Assembly: GCF_036226445.1 (NCBI RefSeq)
Contig: NZ_CP108474.1
Coordinates: forward strand, 7,316,001-7,380,000
Source: Streptomyces sp. NBC_01255
GTDB taxonomy: Bacteria > Actinomycetota > Actinomycetes > Streptomycetales > Streptomycetaceae
Length of the DNA stretch: 64,000 nt
Reading direction: 5' to 3'
This document shows positions 1 to 6,916 of the stretch, in pieces. Within the stretch, counting starts at the first letter, position 1. Every line of letters begins with the position of its first letter. The position numbers and the translations under genes are program-made. The notes below the pieces were generated by a model. The model saw nothing but the letters and a program-made list of their open reading frames with translations, was not told the origin of the DNA and did no database searches.

Positions 1-733
1 GCCGCGCACCTGGTTCGGGGAGCGGTGGGTGGACTCGGTGTACGACCTCTTCGAGGAGAACCTCCGCTACTTCCCCGCCCTCCTCCCCATCTGTGACGAG
101 GAGGACCCGCTCCTCGTCCTCGACGAGGGCGGTGTCCCGAAGCTCCAGGAGCTCGTCCTGCACAACGGCACGGTCTACCGCTGGAACAGGCCCGTGTACG
201 GCTGGGTCGACGGGGTCCCGCACCTGCGCGTGGAGAACCGGGTCCTGCCCGCGGGGCCGACCGTGACCGACGTGATCGCGAACGCGGCCTTCTACTACGG
301 GCTCGTGCGCTCGCTCGCCGACGAACCGCGGCCGGTCTGGAAGCGGATGGCCTTCGAGGACGCGGAGGCCAACTTCGACACCGCCTGCCGTCACGGCATC
401 GAGGCGGAGCTGCGCTGGCCCCGCTCGGGCCGCGCCGGCGGCGTCGCGACCCTGCCGGCGGTACGTCTCGTCCTCGACGAGCTGCTGCCGCTGGCCGCGG
501 CCGGACTGGACGCCTGGCACATCGAGCCGGCGGACCGGGACTTCTACCTCGGGGTGATCGAGCAGCGCTGTCTGCGGAAGGTGAACGGGGCCTCCTGGCA
601 GGCCGACACCTTTCACCAGGCGCTGGATGCGGGCCTCGATCGGGAGGCGGCGCTCGCCGCGACCACCCGCCGCTACCGGACGCTGATGCACGAGGGCGAG
701 CCGGTGCACACCTGGCCCGTGGGGATCGGCTGA
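1..733 (+). CDS. Glutamate-cysteine ligase-like protein, C-terminal part (truncated by window start)
   Basis: The reading frame is already open at base 2 and runs to a stop at 731-733, so this is the C-terminal ~243 residues of a longer protein; streptomycete homologues are about 500 residues. The sequence (near its start WFGERWVDSVYDLFEENLRY, later VENRVLPAGPTVTDVIAN) resembles the actinobacterial glutamate-cysteine ligase family, ATP-dependent enzymes joining glutamate to a cysteine or another amine in low-molecular-weight thiol or ergothioneine pathways. The N-terminal ATP-binding region lies outside the window, so substrate cannot be judged. A GTG at 29 is internal and is not the real start. 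The family call is from remembered sequence patterns. Confidence 0.75.
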   Translation, partial: PRTWFGERWVDSVYDLFEENLRYFPALLPICDEEDPLLVLDEGGVPKLQELVLHNGTVYRWNRPVYGWVDGVPHLRVENRVLPAGPTVTDVIANAAFYYGLVRSLADEPRPVWKRMAFEDAEANFDTACRHGIEAELRWPRSGRAGGVATLPAVRLVLDELLPLAAAGLDAWHIEPADRDFYLGVIEQRCLRKVNGASWQADTFHQALDAGLDREAALAATTRRYRTLMHEGEPVHTWPVGIG

Positions 734-863
734 CGCCTGCCCCGCGCGCTCCGGGCTGCGGTCCGGGGCGGTATCCCGGGCATGGGTGATCATGTCAAGG
801 TAGTCGAGGCGGGACGCGACTGCCGGAACGGCATGGGCCCACGACCGGGAAGTGGAGACAGGT

Positions 864-1664
864 GTGGTGTCGGAGCAAGACGTGAGGGACGCTTCCCTGC
901 CCCCCGGAGGACTGCCGCGGAAACTGCTGCGCTCCGAGACCCTCATCGTGCTCGCGCTCTCGCTCGGCGCGAGCGCGTTGTCGTCGCTCATCAGCTTCAT
1001 CGGCTCCCTGACGAGGCCGGGGTCGCTGAAGGAGCAGGCGGCGACGCTCAACGGCTCGTACGCGCCGGGGCGGCCGTGGCTCGACCTGTCCTGGCAGCTC
1101 TTCGGCATCGCCTCGGCGCTCGTGCCGGTCGTCCTCGTCGCCCATCTGCTGCTGCGGGAGGGCGCCGGGCTCCGGGCCATCGGCTTCGACCGGACCCGGC
1201 CCTGGCCCGACCTGGGGCGCGGGGCGTTGGTCGCGGCGGGGATCGGGAGCGCGGGGCTGGCCTTCTACCTTGCGGCGCGGGCGACCGGGTTCAACCTCAC
1301 GGTGGTGCCGGAGTCCCTGCCGGAGGTGTGGTGGAAGTATCCGGTGCTGATCCTCTCGGCGGTGCAGAACTCCGTCCTGGAAGAGGTCGTCGTCGTCGGC
1401 TATCTGCTGCGCAGACTCGGGCAGTTGGGGTGGACTCCGATGGCGGCGCTCGTCGCGAGTTCGGTGCTGCGCGGCTCGTACCACCTCTACCAGGGGATCG
1501 GCGGTTTCCTCGGCAACGTGGTGATGGGCGTCGTCTTCGTCCTGCTGTACCGGCGCTGGGGGCGGGTCGGGCCGCTGGTCGTGGCGCACGCGCTGCTCGA
1601 CATCGTGGCGTTCGTCGGTTACGGGCTGCTGGCGGGCAAGGTGGGCTGGTTGCCTACCGGGTGA
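864..1664 (+). CDS. CPBP-family intramembrane protease-like protein
   Basis: A protein of about 266 residues with six or more hydrophobic segments. The CPBP (Abi) signature lies near residues 170-184, with a Glu pair at about 173-174 followed by VVVVGYLLRR. In classical family members the motif is EExxxR; here a Val occupies the Arg position, a variant I recall as common in actinobacteria. A conserved His follows in the later motif (VVAHALLDI). Family members are membrane proteases or act in peptide modification and immunity; no substrate can be proposed. A GGAG at 854-857 fits GTG 864 or 867 better than GTG 852, which overlaps it. The gene ends at a strong hairpin shared with convergent phzF. 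Confidence 0.75.
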   Translation: MVSEQDVRDASLPPGGLPRKLLRSETLIVLALSLGASALSSLISFIGSLTRPGSLKEQAATLNGSYAPGRPWLDLSWQLFGIASALVPVVLVAHLLLREGAGLRAIGFDRTRPWPDLGRGALVAAGIGSAGLAFYLAARATGFNLTVVPESLPEVWWKYPVLILSAVQNSVLEEVVVVGYLLRRLGQLGWTPMAALVASSVLRGSYHLYQGIGGFLGNVVMGVVFVLLYRRWGRVGPLVVAHALLDIVAFVGYGLLAGKVGWLPTG

Positions 1665-1684
1665 CGGGATGAAGGACGTGGGGG

Positions 1685-1728
1685 AGGGGTGAGGGGCGTG
1701 CGGCTTGAGCCGTATGCCCCTCACCCCT
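1685..1728. terminator. Bidirectional terminator hairpin between CPBP gene and phzF-like gene
   Basis: A perfect 13-bp inverted repeat (1685-1697 with 1716-1728) encloses an 18-nt spacer that contains its own small stem (cggc ttga gccg). A T-rich tail (ttcgttcttt) follows on the plus strand. It sits between two convergent genes. Confidence 0.85.
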
Positions 1729-1742
1729 TTCGTTCTTTGGCG

Positions 1743-2552
1743 TCAGGCGTGCAGGTCGCCCTCGATGACCGTCACGGCGTGGCCGGTCAGCAGGGTGCGC
1801 TCGCCGCGCAGGTGGGTGCGGACGAGGCCGGTGCGGGCGCCGCCCTGGAAGCCGGTGAGCTCGTCGCGGCCGAAGCGGGCCGACCAGTAGGGGGCCAGCT
1901 CGGTGTGGGCGCTGCCGGTCACCGGGTCCTCGTCGATGCCGAGGGCGGGGAAGAAACAGCGGGAGACGAAGTCGTAGCCGCTGTCGGGGTCGTCCGCGGC
2001 GGCAGTGGTGATGACTCCCCGCGTGGCGAGGCTCACGAGGGCGGCGGAGTCCGGCGTGAGGGAGCGCACGGTGGCCTCGTCGCGGAGCTCGACGAGGAGG
2101 TCGCCGAGGTGCGCGGCCGTGTCGTGGACGGCGACGACCTCGGCGCCGAGCGCCTTCTCCAGGCCGTCGGGGACGGGGACGGGGGTGAGGGAGGAGGTCG
2201 GGAAGTCCATCGTGATGGTGCCGTCCTCGGCGGCGGTGGCGCCCAGGACGCCCGACCGGGTGGCGAAGCGGACGGTGCCGCTCGCCCTGCCGGTGGTGTG
2301 CAGGACGTGGGCCGTGGCGAGCGTGGCGTGGCCGCACATGTCGACCTCGGTGGTCGGGGTGAACCAGCGCAGGGCCCAGTCCGCCTCGCCGCCGGCGGGC
2401 AGGGGGTGGGCGAAGGCCGTCTCGGAGAGGTTGACCTCGGCCGCGACCTTCTGGAGCCAGGAGTCCTCGGGGAAGGAGTCGAGGAGGAGGACTCCGGCCG
2501 GGTTTCCGGCGAAGGGCTGATCGGTGAAGGCGTCGACGATTCGGATCCGCAT
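1743..2552 (-). CDS. PhzF-family epimerase/isomerase
   Basis: A 269-residue protein of full PhzF/YddE length. The N-terminus (MRIRIVDAFTDQPFAGNPAG) carries the family FxxNPxG pattern. NLSETAF contains Glu44, matching the catalytic Glu of PhzF. The motif TPTTEVDMCGHATLA around residue 70 is diagnostic, and an FFPALGIDEDPVTGSAH block appears in the second half. PhzF proteins are cofactor-free diaminopimelate-epimerase-fold isomerases. Only the phenazine-pathway member has an assigned reaction, and no phenazine genes lie nearby, so the substrate is unknown. The gene is monocistronic and convergent with the CPBP gene. ATG 2552 is the only good start. Confidence 0.92.
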   Translation of the reverse strand: MRIRIVDAFTDQPFAGNPAGVLLLDSFPEDSWLQKVAAEVNLSETAFAHPLPAGGEADWALRWFTPTTEVDMCGHATLATAHVLHTTGRASGTVRFATRSGVLGATAAEDGTITMDFPTSSLTPVPVPDGLEKALGAEVVAVHDTAAHLGDLLVELRDEATVRSLTPDSAALVSLATRGVITTAAADDPDSGYDFVSRCFFPALGIDEDPVTGSAHTELAPYWSARFGRDELTGFQGGARTGLVRTHLRGERTLLTGHAVTVIEGDLHA

Positions 2553-2600
2553 GCCGCTGACCGTACAAGGTGCCGAAACGTGCGGACCAAGGCCAATCGC

Positions 2601-2635
2601 GGAGAACTGGACCGTGCCGAGGGAGAACTGGACCG
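2601..2635. repeat. 14-bp direct repeat with 21-bp period, possible operator
   Basis: ggagaactggaccg occurs exactly at 2601-2614 and again at 2622-2635. The 21-bp period is two helical turns, so both copies face the same side of the DNA. It lies in the 150-bp divergent region between the phzF-like gene and a small membrane protein gene, where a regulator could bind. No regulator gene is adjacent. Confidence 0.5.
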
Positions 2636-2702
2636 GGCTGTCCGGCGTCCCCCGAGTGGGACCGTCGGCGGACTTCGGACCGCGGACCTCGGGGGGGCTT
2701 CG

Positions 2703-3068
2703 ATGATGTTCGGGTACGCGGACGACTGGTGGGCGCTGTTCTTCGTTCCGGTGGTGTTGTGGGTGCCGTTCGGACCGTTCGCCATGGGCGGGATGGGGGT
2801 GTGGTGCGCGTTCCGGCCGGGTCTGCGGGCGCGGCTGTGGTCGGTGCTGCTGCCGCTGCTGCCGGTGACGGTCTCCGCGATCGCCATGGTGATGCCGCTG
2901 GGCAAGTCGATCCGTACCGACGACCTGGTGGGCTATCTCCTGGTGTACGTCCTCGGCATCACGGTGCTGCCGTGGCTGCTGGGGTGGGGGATCACACGGG
3001 CCGTACGGGCCGTACGGGCGCGGCGGCGGGAGGCGGCGGGTGCGGTCACAGGGGTGCCAGGACCATGA
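2703..3068 (+). CDS. Small hypothetical membrane protein (121 aa)
   Basis: Starts with two Met codons (MMFGYADDWWALFFVPVVLW) and has three hydrophobic segments at about residues 9-35, 43-60 and 73-95. These are followed by an Arg-rich cytoplasmic tail (RAVRAVRARRREA). I do not recognise a family. Support is the codon bias, the hydrophobic pattern and its position. The upstream DNA has only weak Shine-Dalgarno content (gggggg at 2691-2697). The 3' end overlaps the convergent GNAT gene by 23 bp. The frame stays open upstream to 1689, but that part is antisense to phzF and low-complexity, so I do not include it. Confidence 0.6.
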   Translation: MMFGYADDWWALFFVPVVLWVPFGPFAMGGMGVWCAFRPGLRARLWSVLLPLLPVTVSAIAMVMPLGKSIRTDDLVGYLLVYVLGITVLPWLLGWGITRAVRAVRARRREAAGAVTGVPGP

Positions 3069-3615
3069 GGACCTCGTCGCGGTCGTCGCCGGGGGCCAGC
3101 CGGAGGGCGCCCGGCCAGCGGCCGACCTCCTGCCAGCCGAGGCGGCCGTAGAACTCCTCCAGGCCGACGCCGCCGCGTGCCGCGAGCCGCAGCTGCTCCA
3201 GGCCCATCTCGTCGCGGGCGATCACCCGGGCCTGCCGCACCAGACCCGCTCCGATGCCCCGTCCCCGTACTCGGAGGCGGGTCTGGACGTGGTGCAGCGT
3301 GCCCCAGTGCGCGACCAGGCGATGCGGGTCGCGGCGGAGGTTCAGCCAGCCCGCGAGGGTTCCGTCGAGAGTCGCGACGACGAGGCGGCTGCTTGCCGGG
3401 TCGAGGCCGGCGACGATGCGGTCGACCGCGGCGGCGACCTCGGCGGGATCGACCGGTGGGAAGGGGAATCCGGCGGCGCCGCCGGCGTCGCTCACTTCGG
3501 TCCAGCACTCGGTGAGGGCCGAGACGAGTGCGTCGCCGGCGGCGTCGGGGGCCACCAGCTGGGTGTAGAGAAGGGCGTTGTCGCCGGTCATGGCCGTTGT
3601 CATGGTCGTGATCAT
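3046..3615 (-). CDS. GNAT-family N-acetyltransferase
   Basis: A 189-residue protein. The acetyl-CoA binding motif appears as RVRGRGIGAGLVRQA in the middle, followed by the typical strand/helix pattern LEQLRLAARGGVGLEEFYGRLGW. Here GLEEFYGRLGW is the usual C-terminal GNAT signature. It would transfer an acetyl group from acetyl-CoA to an amine; the substrate is unknown. ATGs at 3615, 3603 and 3591 are all possible starts and none has a clear ribosome-binding site; the longest is given. The 3' end overlaps the small membrane protein gene on the other strand by 23 bp. Confidence 0.88.
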   Translation of the reverse strand: MITTMTTAMTGDNALLYTQLVAPDAAGDALVSALTECWTEVSDAGGAAGFPFPPVDPAEVAAAVDRIVAGLDPASSRLVVATLDGTLAGWLNLRRDPHRLVAHWGTLHHVQTRLRVRGRGIGAGLVRQARVIARDEMGLEQLRLAARGGVGLEEFYGRLGWQEVGRWPGALRLAPGDDRDEVLMVLAPL

Positions 3616-3690
3616 GGCAGGAGTGCGGGGAGGCTGCCGCCGGGCCTGGGAGTGCGGGTGGGGGTGCGTTCCCGCGCGTGACTCCGGGGG

Positions 3691-4188
3691 TCAGGCGCGG
3701 CGGCGTTCCTCGCGCTGCCGGATCAGCTCCTCGACCGCGCTGGGGAGGATCGTCTCGAAGTCGATCAGCTTTGCCCACGTGGGGGTCACAACGATCCGGA
3801 CCATGCCGTCGTAGAGCGAGCGGACCTCGGCCTCCCAGGTGACGCGCTGCTCGGGCGTCATCTCGTACGTGCTGTTCGTCTGGAGGAACTCGTCGGGGAT
3901 GCCCTCGACGACGTCCAGCTCGGCCGTGCCGCGGATGAGCAGGATCTTGGGCGGGTGCACCTCGGTGTCGATCGTCAGGGCGACAGCCGGGTTCCGGCGC
4001 AGGGCCGGCAGCTTCGGGGCGTTCTTCGGGGTGCACATGACGATGGTCGCGCCGTTCCAGGCGAAGCCGATCGGGATGGCGCGGGGCGTGCCGTCCTGGG
4101 CCACGTAGGCCAGGCAGGTCAGGTCGCGGGACAGGAGCTCCTGGCTGATCGGTCGGTTCAGGATCTCGGTGATCTCGCTCGGCTGCAT
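3691..4188 (-). CDS. PNPOx-like (split-barrel) flavoprotein
   Basis: A 165-residue protein with the N-terminal pattern of pyridoxamine-5'-phosphate-oxidase-fold proteins (LTCLAYVAQDGTPRAIPIGF, then VALTIDTE). Such actinobacterial proteins bind FMN, F420 or haem and mostly have unknown substrates. It is too short and divergent to be assigned as PdxH. ATG 4188 is chosen because AAGGTGG lies 5-12 nt upstream of it; a GTG at 4200 would add four residues. The gene is monocistronic. Its upstream DNA runs directly into the palindromic element at 4242-4412. Two other PNPOx-fold genes and a PaiB-type gene lie within the next 10 kb. Confidence 0.85.
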   Translation of the reverse strand: MQPSEITEILNRPISQELLSRDLTCLAYVAQDGTPRAIPIGFAWNGATIVMCTPKNAPKLPALRRNPAVALTIDTEVHPPKILLIRGTAELDVVEGIPDEFLQTNSTYEMTPEQRVTWEAEVRSLYDGMVRIVVTPTWAKLIDFETILPSAVEELIRQREERRRA

Positions 4189-4241
4189 GGTCGCATCCAC
4201 CTTCTCGCGGTCGCCCCCGGCGTCCCCCAGAACCCCTCCAC

Positions 4242-4412
4242 CCTAGGGCCTGTCCGGCGGATCATGGCCGGGGCCGCGGCGTCTGGCACGGCACCTCGCC
4301 GCGTTGCCGAAACCCCCGAATAGCTCCGCTATTAGTGCGCTCCGGCGCCTTGCGATCCACCGCACCGGACGCCGCGACCTATCCGACCCTGATCCGCCGG
4401 ACAGGCCCTAGG
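4242..4412. mobile_element. 171-bp palindromic MITE-like element with 23-bp perfect terminal inverted repeats
   Basis: The first 23 bp (4242-4264) are the exact reverse complement of the last 23 bp (4390-4412). The interior is also palindromic: 4272-4291 pairs with 4360-4379 at 16 of 20 positions, and the centre holds aatag-ctccg-ctatt at 4319-4333. Both ends include CTAG (4243-4246 and 4408-4411), which could be a target duplication. No open reading frame fits inside. This looks like a non-autonomous element mobilised by an outside transposase. I recall very similar sequences as dispersed repeats in Streptomyces genomes, but no copy number can be given from here. It lies between a PNPOx gene and padR. 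Confidence 0.8.
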
Positions 4413-4472
4413 ACGCCCCCGGTTTCGCTCGCCAAAGGACACGGACATCGCTTCTTGCTCGACGAACAGTTC

Positions 4473-4508
4473 CGATATATCGTTGAGGCATCGCGACAGT
4501 TCAACGAT
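4473..4508. promoter_or_regulatory. Probable PadR autoregulatory operator
   Basis: An AT-rich island just upstream of padR holds the palindrome cgatatatcg (4473-4482) overlapping an 8-bp inverted repeat, atcgttga (4479-4486) and tcaacgat (4501-4508). PadR proteins typically bind such AT-containing dyads in their own promoter. The site ends 26 bp before the start codon and so probably covers the promoter. Confidence 0.6.
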
Positions 4509-4534
4509 GGAAACCCGATGGAAGGAGCATTGCG

Positions 4535-5161
4535 ATGCGTTCACATGGACACGAGTACGGAAACGGACACGGAGCCGGTCGTGGGGCCTGCGGCCCCGGA
4601 CCTCGTGGGGACTTCGAGGGGCGGCGGGCCGCCTTCGGGCCGTTCGGGCCCGGCTTCGGCAGCGGCGGCCCCTTCGGGGGCGGGTTCGGCGGGCGCGGCC
4701 GCGGTGGCGGCGGCCGGGGAAGGGCACGGCGCGGTGACGTGCGCGCGTCGATCCTCGCGCTCCTGAAGGACCGCCCCATGCACGGCTACGAGATGATCCG
4801 CGAGATCGGCGAGCGCAGCGACGGGGCCTGGAAGCCCAGTCCCGGCTCGGTCTACCCCACCCTGCAGATGCTGGAGGACGAGGGGTTGATCACCAGCGCG
4901 AGCGAGGGCGGCAAGAAGCTGTTCACGCTCACCGACACCGGGCGCGCCGAGGCCGAGGAAGGGCCGGAGGCCCCGTGGGAGGAGGCCGGGCGCGGCGTCG
5001 ACTGGGACGCCGTGAACGAGATCCGGCAGGCCGGCTTCGGCCTGATGGAGGCGTTCGGGCAGGTCTGGAAGACCGGCAGCGCCGAGCAGCGGCAGAAGGC
5101 GGTCGGCGTGATCAACGAAGCCCGCAAGAAGCTGTACCTCATCCTCGCCGACGAGGACTGA
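4535..5161 (+). CDS. PadR-family transcriptional regulator
   Basis: A 208-residue protein. The first ~65 residues are a Gly/Arg/His-rich low-complexity tail (for example GFGSGGPFGGGFGGRGRGGG). A PadR winged-helix domain follows from about residue 66: ILALLKDRPMHGYEMIREI, then SPGSVYPTLQMLEDEGLI and the wing SEGGKKLFTLTDTGR. The C-terminal helices (about 145-208) form the dimerisation part. PadR proteins repress nearby efflux or stress genes and often themselves. No transporter is adjacent on the same strand, so autoregulation through the dyad at 4473-4508 is the best-supported role. AAGGAG at 4516-4521 sets the ATG start. The hairpin at 5199-5233 follows. Confidence 0.9.
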   Translation: MRSHGHEYGNGHGAGRGACGPGPRGDFEGRRAAFGPFGPGFGSGGPFGGGFGGRGRGGGGRGRARRGDVRASILALLKDRPMHGYEMIREIGERSDGAWKPSPGSVYPTLQMLEDEGLITSASEGGKKLFTLTDTGRAEAEEGPEAPWEEAGRGVDWDAVNEIRQAGFGLMEAFGQVWKTGSAEQRQKAVGVINEARKKLYLILADED

Positions 5162-5198
5162 GGCCGAGTCGGAGAAGAGGGCTGAGGCCGAGCAGGAG

Positions 5199-5233
5199 AA
5201 CGGGCCCCGCGGCTGTATGTCGCGGGGCCCGTT
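5199..5233. terminator. Bidirectional terminator hairpin between padR and the SRPBCC gene
   Basis: Perfect 13-bp stem (5199-5211 with 5221-5233) with a 9-nt loop, between convergent genes. It is followed on the plus strand by cctgtgttcc. Confidence 0.88.
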
Positions 5234-5246
5234 CCTGTGTTCCGGG

Positions 5247-5675
5247 TCAGGCGACCAGGCCCGAGAGCTTGCGGAGCGACTCCGTCAGTGCCGCCGTCGC
5301 CGAGTCCTTGAGCTTCCCCGCCATGAGGGAGACCGCCGCGCCCGTGAACCCGCCGTCGATCCGCAGCGTCGTCGCGTCCCCGTCCGTCGCGAGCGAGTAG
5401 CGCGTGGTGACGATCACGCCCATCGGGCCCTTGCCCTTGATCGCGAACGCCCGCTCGGTCTCCAGCTCCTCGACCGTCCAGAGCACCTCGGCGGGGAAGC
5501 CCATCAGCTTCATGTTCTCGGTGAAGGTGGCGCCCGTCTCCAGAGTCGCCGGGCCGCCGTTCGGGAAACTGGTGTGCGTGGCGTTCCACTCGCCGTGCGA
5601 GGAGAAGTCCGTGAGGCGCGCCCAGACCTTTCCGGCCGGCGCCTCGATCCGTGCCTCCGCGCTGACTTCGGCCAT
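5247..5675 (-). CDS. SRPBCC (START/Bet v 1-like) family protein
   Basis: A 142-residue protein starting MAEVSAEARIEAPAGKVWARL. The opening strand and helix (VSAEARIEAPAGKVWARLTD), then WNATH and a C-terminal amphipathic helix (LKDSATAALTESLRKL), are the CoxG/SRPBCC pattern, a hydrophobic ligand-binding cavity. In this family members act as polyketide cyclases, lipid binders or membrane-associated accessory proteins; nothing here identifies a ligand. The start is ATG 5675 with an AGAAGGGGTGG stretch just upstream. It converges on padR across a terminator. Confidence 0.85.
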   Translation of the reverse strand: MAEVSAEARIEAPAGKVWARLTDFSSHGEWNATHTSFPNGGPATLETGATFTENMKLMGFPAEVLWTVEELETERAFAIKGKGPMGVIVTTRYSLATDGDATTLRIDGGFTGAAVSLMAGKLKDSATAALTESLRKLSGLVA

Positions 5676-5743
5676 GCGACCACCCCTTCTGGCGTGCCAA
5701 CTGGTTCCGGTGTCGCGGAACGTAGCCGGGTGGGCGTGAACAT

Positions 5744-5956
5744 TCAATACTGATGAACCGTCAGTTCTGCGGCAGCCGGTCCCGCGCCGTCGCCGATCCA
5801 CCAGATCTCGGCCGAGTCGAAGCAGTCGGAGGCGCGCGGCCCCCCGTCCTCCTCGTGGCAGTGGAACGCGGCCCAGAACAGGTCGGCGGGCAGTGCTTCC
5901 CGGGGTGCGTACACCCGGTAGACGTACTGCCGTCCGTCGCGCGCGAGCAGAGCCAC
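5744..5956 (-). CDS. Hypothetical protein (70 aa)
   Basis: A small acidic protein beginning MVALLARDGRQYVYRVYAP and ending with an IWWIGDGAG segment. Aromatic-rich, non-repetitive sequence and normal codon use suggest a real gene. The frame stays open upstream to about 6238, but that part is Arg/Ser-rich and looks non-coding. No good ribosome-binding site precedes ATG 5956. I do not recognise a family. The DNA between it and the Clp-N gene (5957-6164) contains a small perfect hairpin (ctcctcc gtaa ggaggag, 6057-6074) of unknown role. Confidence 0.5.
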   Translation of the reverse strand: MALLARDGRQYVYRVYAPREALPADLFWAAFHCHEEDGGPRASDCFDSAEIWWIGDGAGPAAAELTVHQY

Positions 5957-6164
5957 CATCCAGAACACGATCGGAGGACGAACGGCAACGGGCCTGCGGT
6001 TGCAATGGGGGCGCAATGCAAGGCGGCGCGCGCCCCCGGAGGCGAACGCGGGCAATCTCCTCCGTAAGGAGGAGGAACCGTGCGCCTGTGCCCAACTCCG
6101 GTGGGATGCGGACATGCTTCTCCCCGGTGATGTTCCGGCCGCCCCGGCCTGATGAGGTGGAAGG

Positions 6165-6875
6165 GTGCACCGTCCCGTTCCTCTCCCGCAGTCGCTCCGG
6201 CAGCCCGTCGCCCCGCGCGCCGAGCCCACGTCGCTCACGTCCTTCCTGACGCCGTCGCTCGCGACCGTCGTGACGGGCGCGCGCCGCAGAGCCCTCCGGG
6301 ACGGGGACCGTCAGATCGACACCGCGCACCTCCTGCACTCGCTCGTCGAATCGGACCCGGACGTCGGCGCCGTCTTCGAGAGCGGCCATCAGCTCGCCCG
6401 TGTGCTCGGTTATCTCGCCCAGCGGTCCATCGGCTACGGCCTGCGCTGGCAGCGCTCGGTCGAGGACACGGGCGCCCGCCGCCTCCTGCCCGCCGTGCGT
6501 CAGGCCGAGCCGCGGGATGGCGAACCGCGGGATGGCGGCGACCGGGCCTCCGGCTGGTCGCCCGCTGCCGCCGCCGCCCTGGAGCGTGCCTTCCGGTGGG
6601 CCGCCGGGCGCGGGGACGAACGCGCGCGCGGGCTCGATCTGCTCGCCGGTGTCGCCGTCGACCCCGAGAGCCGGGCCGTCGAGGTGCTGCGGCGGGCCGG
6701 GGTCGATCCGGTCGCGCTGGTCGCGCGTATCGATGCGGGTATGGACGCGGGCATGGACGCGGGGATGGACGCGGCCATCGATGCGCGGATCGATGAGAAT
6801 GTCGAGGTCAGCGTCGAGCCCGGTTTCGGTGGTCGGATCGACGCCTTCGGTGAGGGGCCGTCTCAACAGGTGTAA
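6165..6875 (+). CDS. Clp N-terminal-domain protein
   Basis: A 236-residue protein. Residues about 20-110 match the double Clp repeat of ClpA/ClpC (ATVVTGARRRALRDGDRQID and AHLLHSLVES). About residues 125-190 resemble a second copy (ALERAFRWAAGRGDERARGL, LDLLAGVAVD). There is no AAA+ ATPase part, so this is a stand-alone Clp-N protein, probably an adaptor or decoy for Clp substrate recognition. The C-terminal tail carries a DAGM tetrapeptide repeat. GTG 6165 is preceded by gaggtggaagg. It may be transcribed with the following EamA gene only by read-through. Confidence 0.8.
   Translation: MHRPVPLPQSLRQPVAPRAEPTSLTSFLTPSLATVVTGARRRALRDGDRQIDTAHLLHSLVESDPDVGAVFESGHQLARVLGYLAQRSIGYGLRWQRSVEDTGARRLLPAVRQAEPRDGEPRDGGDRASGWSPAAAAALERAFRWAAGRGDERARGLDLLAGVAVDPESRAVEVLRRAGVDPVALVARIDAGMDAGMDAGMDAAIDARIDENVEVSVEPGFGGRIDAFGEGPSQQV
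6732..6791 (+). repeat. 12-bp tandem repeat within the Clp-N gene (five units)
   Basis: Five units of the form gaYgcgggNatg encode DAGM-DAGM-DAGM-DAAI-DARI near the C-terminus. Units diverge by one to three bases. Repeat expansion or contraction would stay in frame. Confidence 0.85.
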
Positions 6876-6916
6876 CGGGGGTTACGCACCTGACCGCGTC
6901 CTGTCATGATGGCCCG

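Noticed and set aside
782..1724. Long open frames on both strands across the CPBP gene
   Set aside because: Arg/Gly/Pro-rich translations without family motifs; typical antisense or out-of-frame shadows of high-GC coding DNA.
1689..2702. N-terminal extension of the small membrane protein frame
   Set aside because: This open stretch is antisense to phzF and low-complexity (Gly/Glu/Val-rich), so it is not coding.
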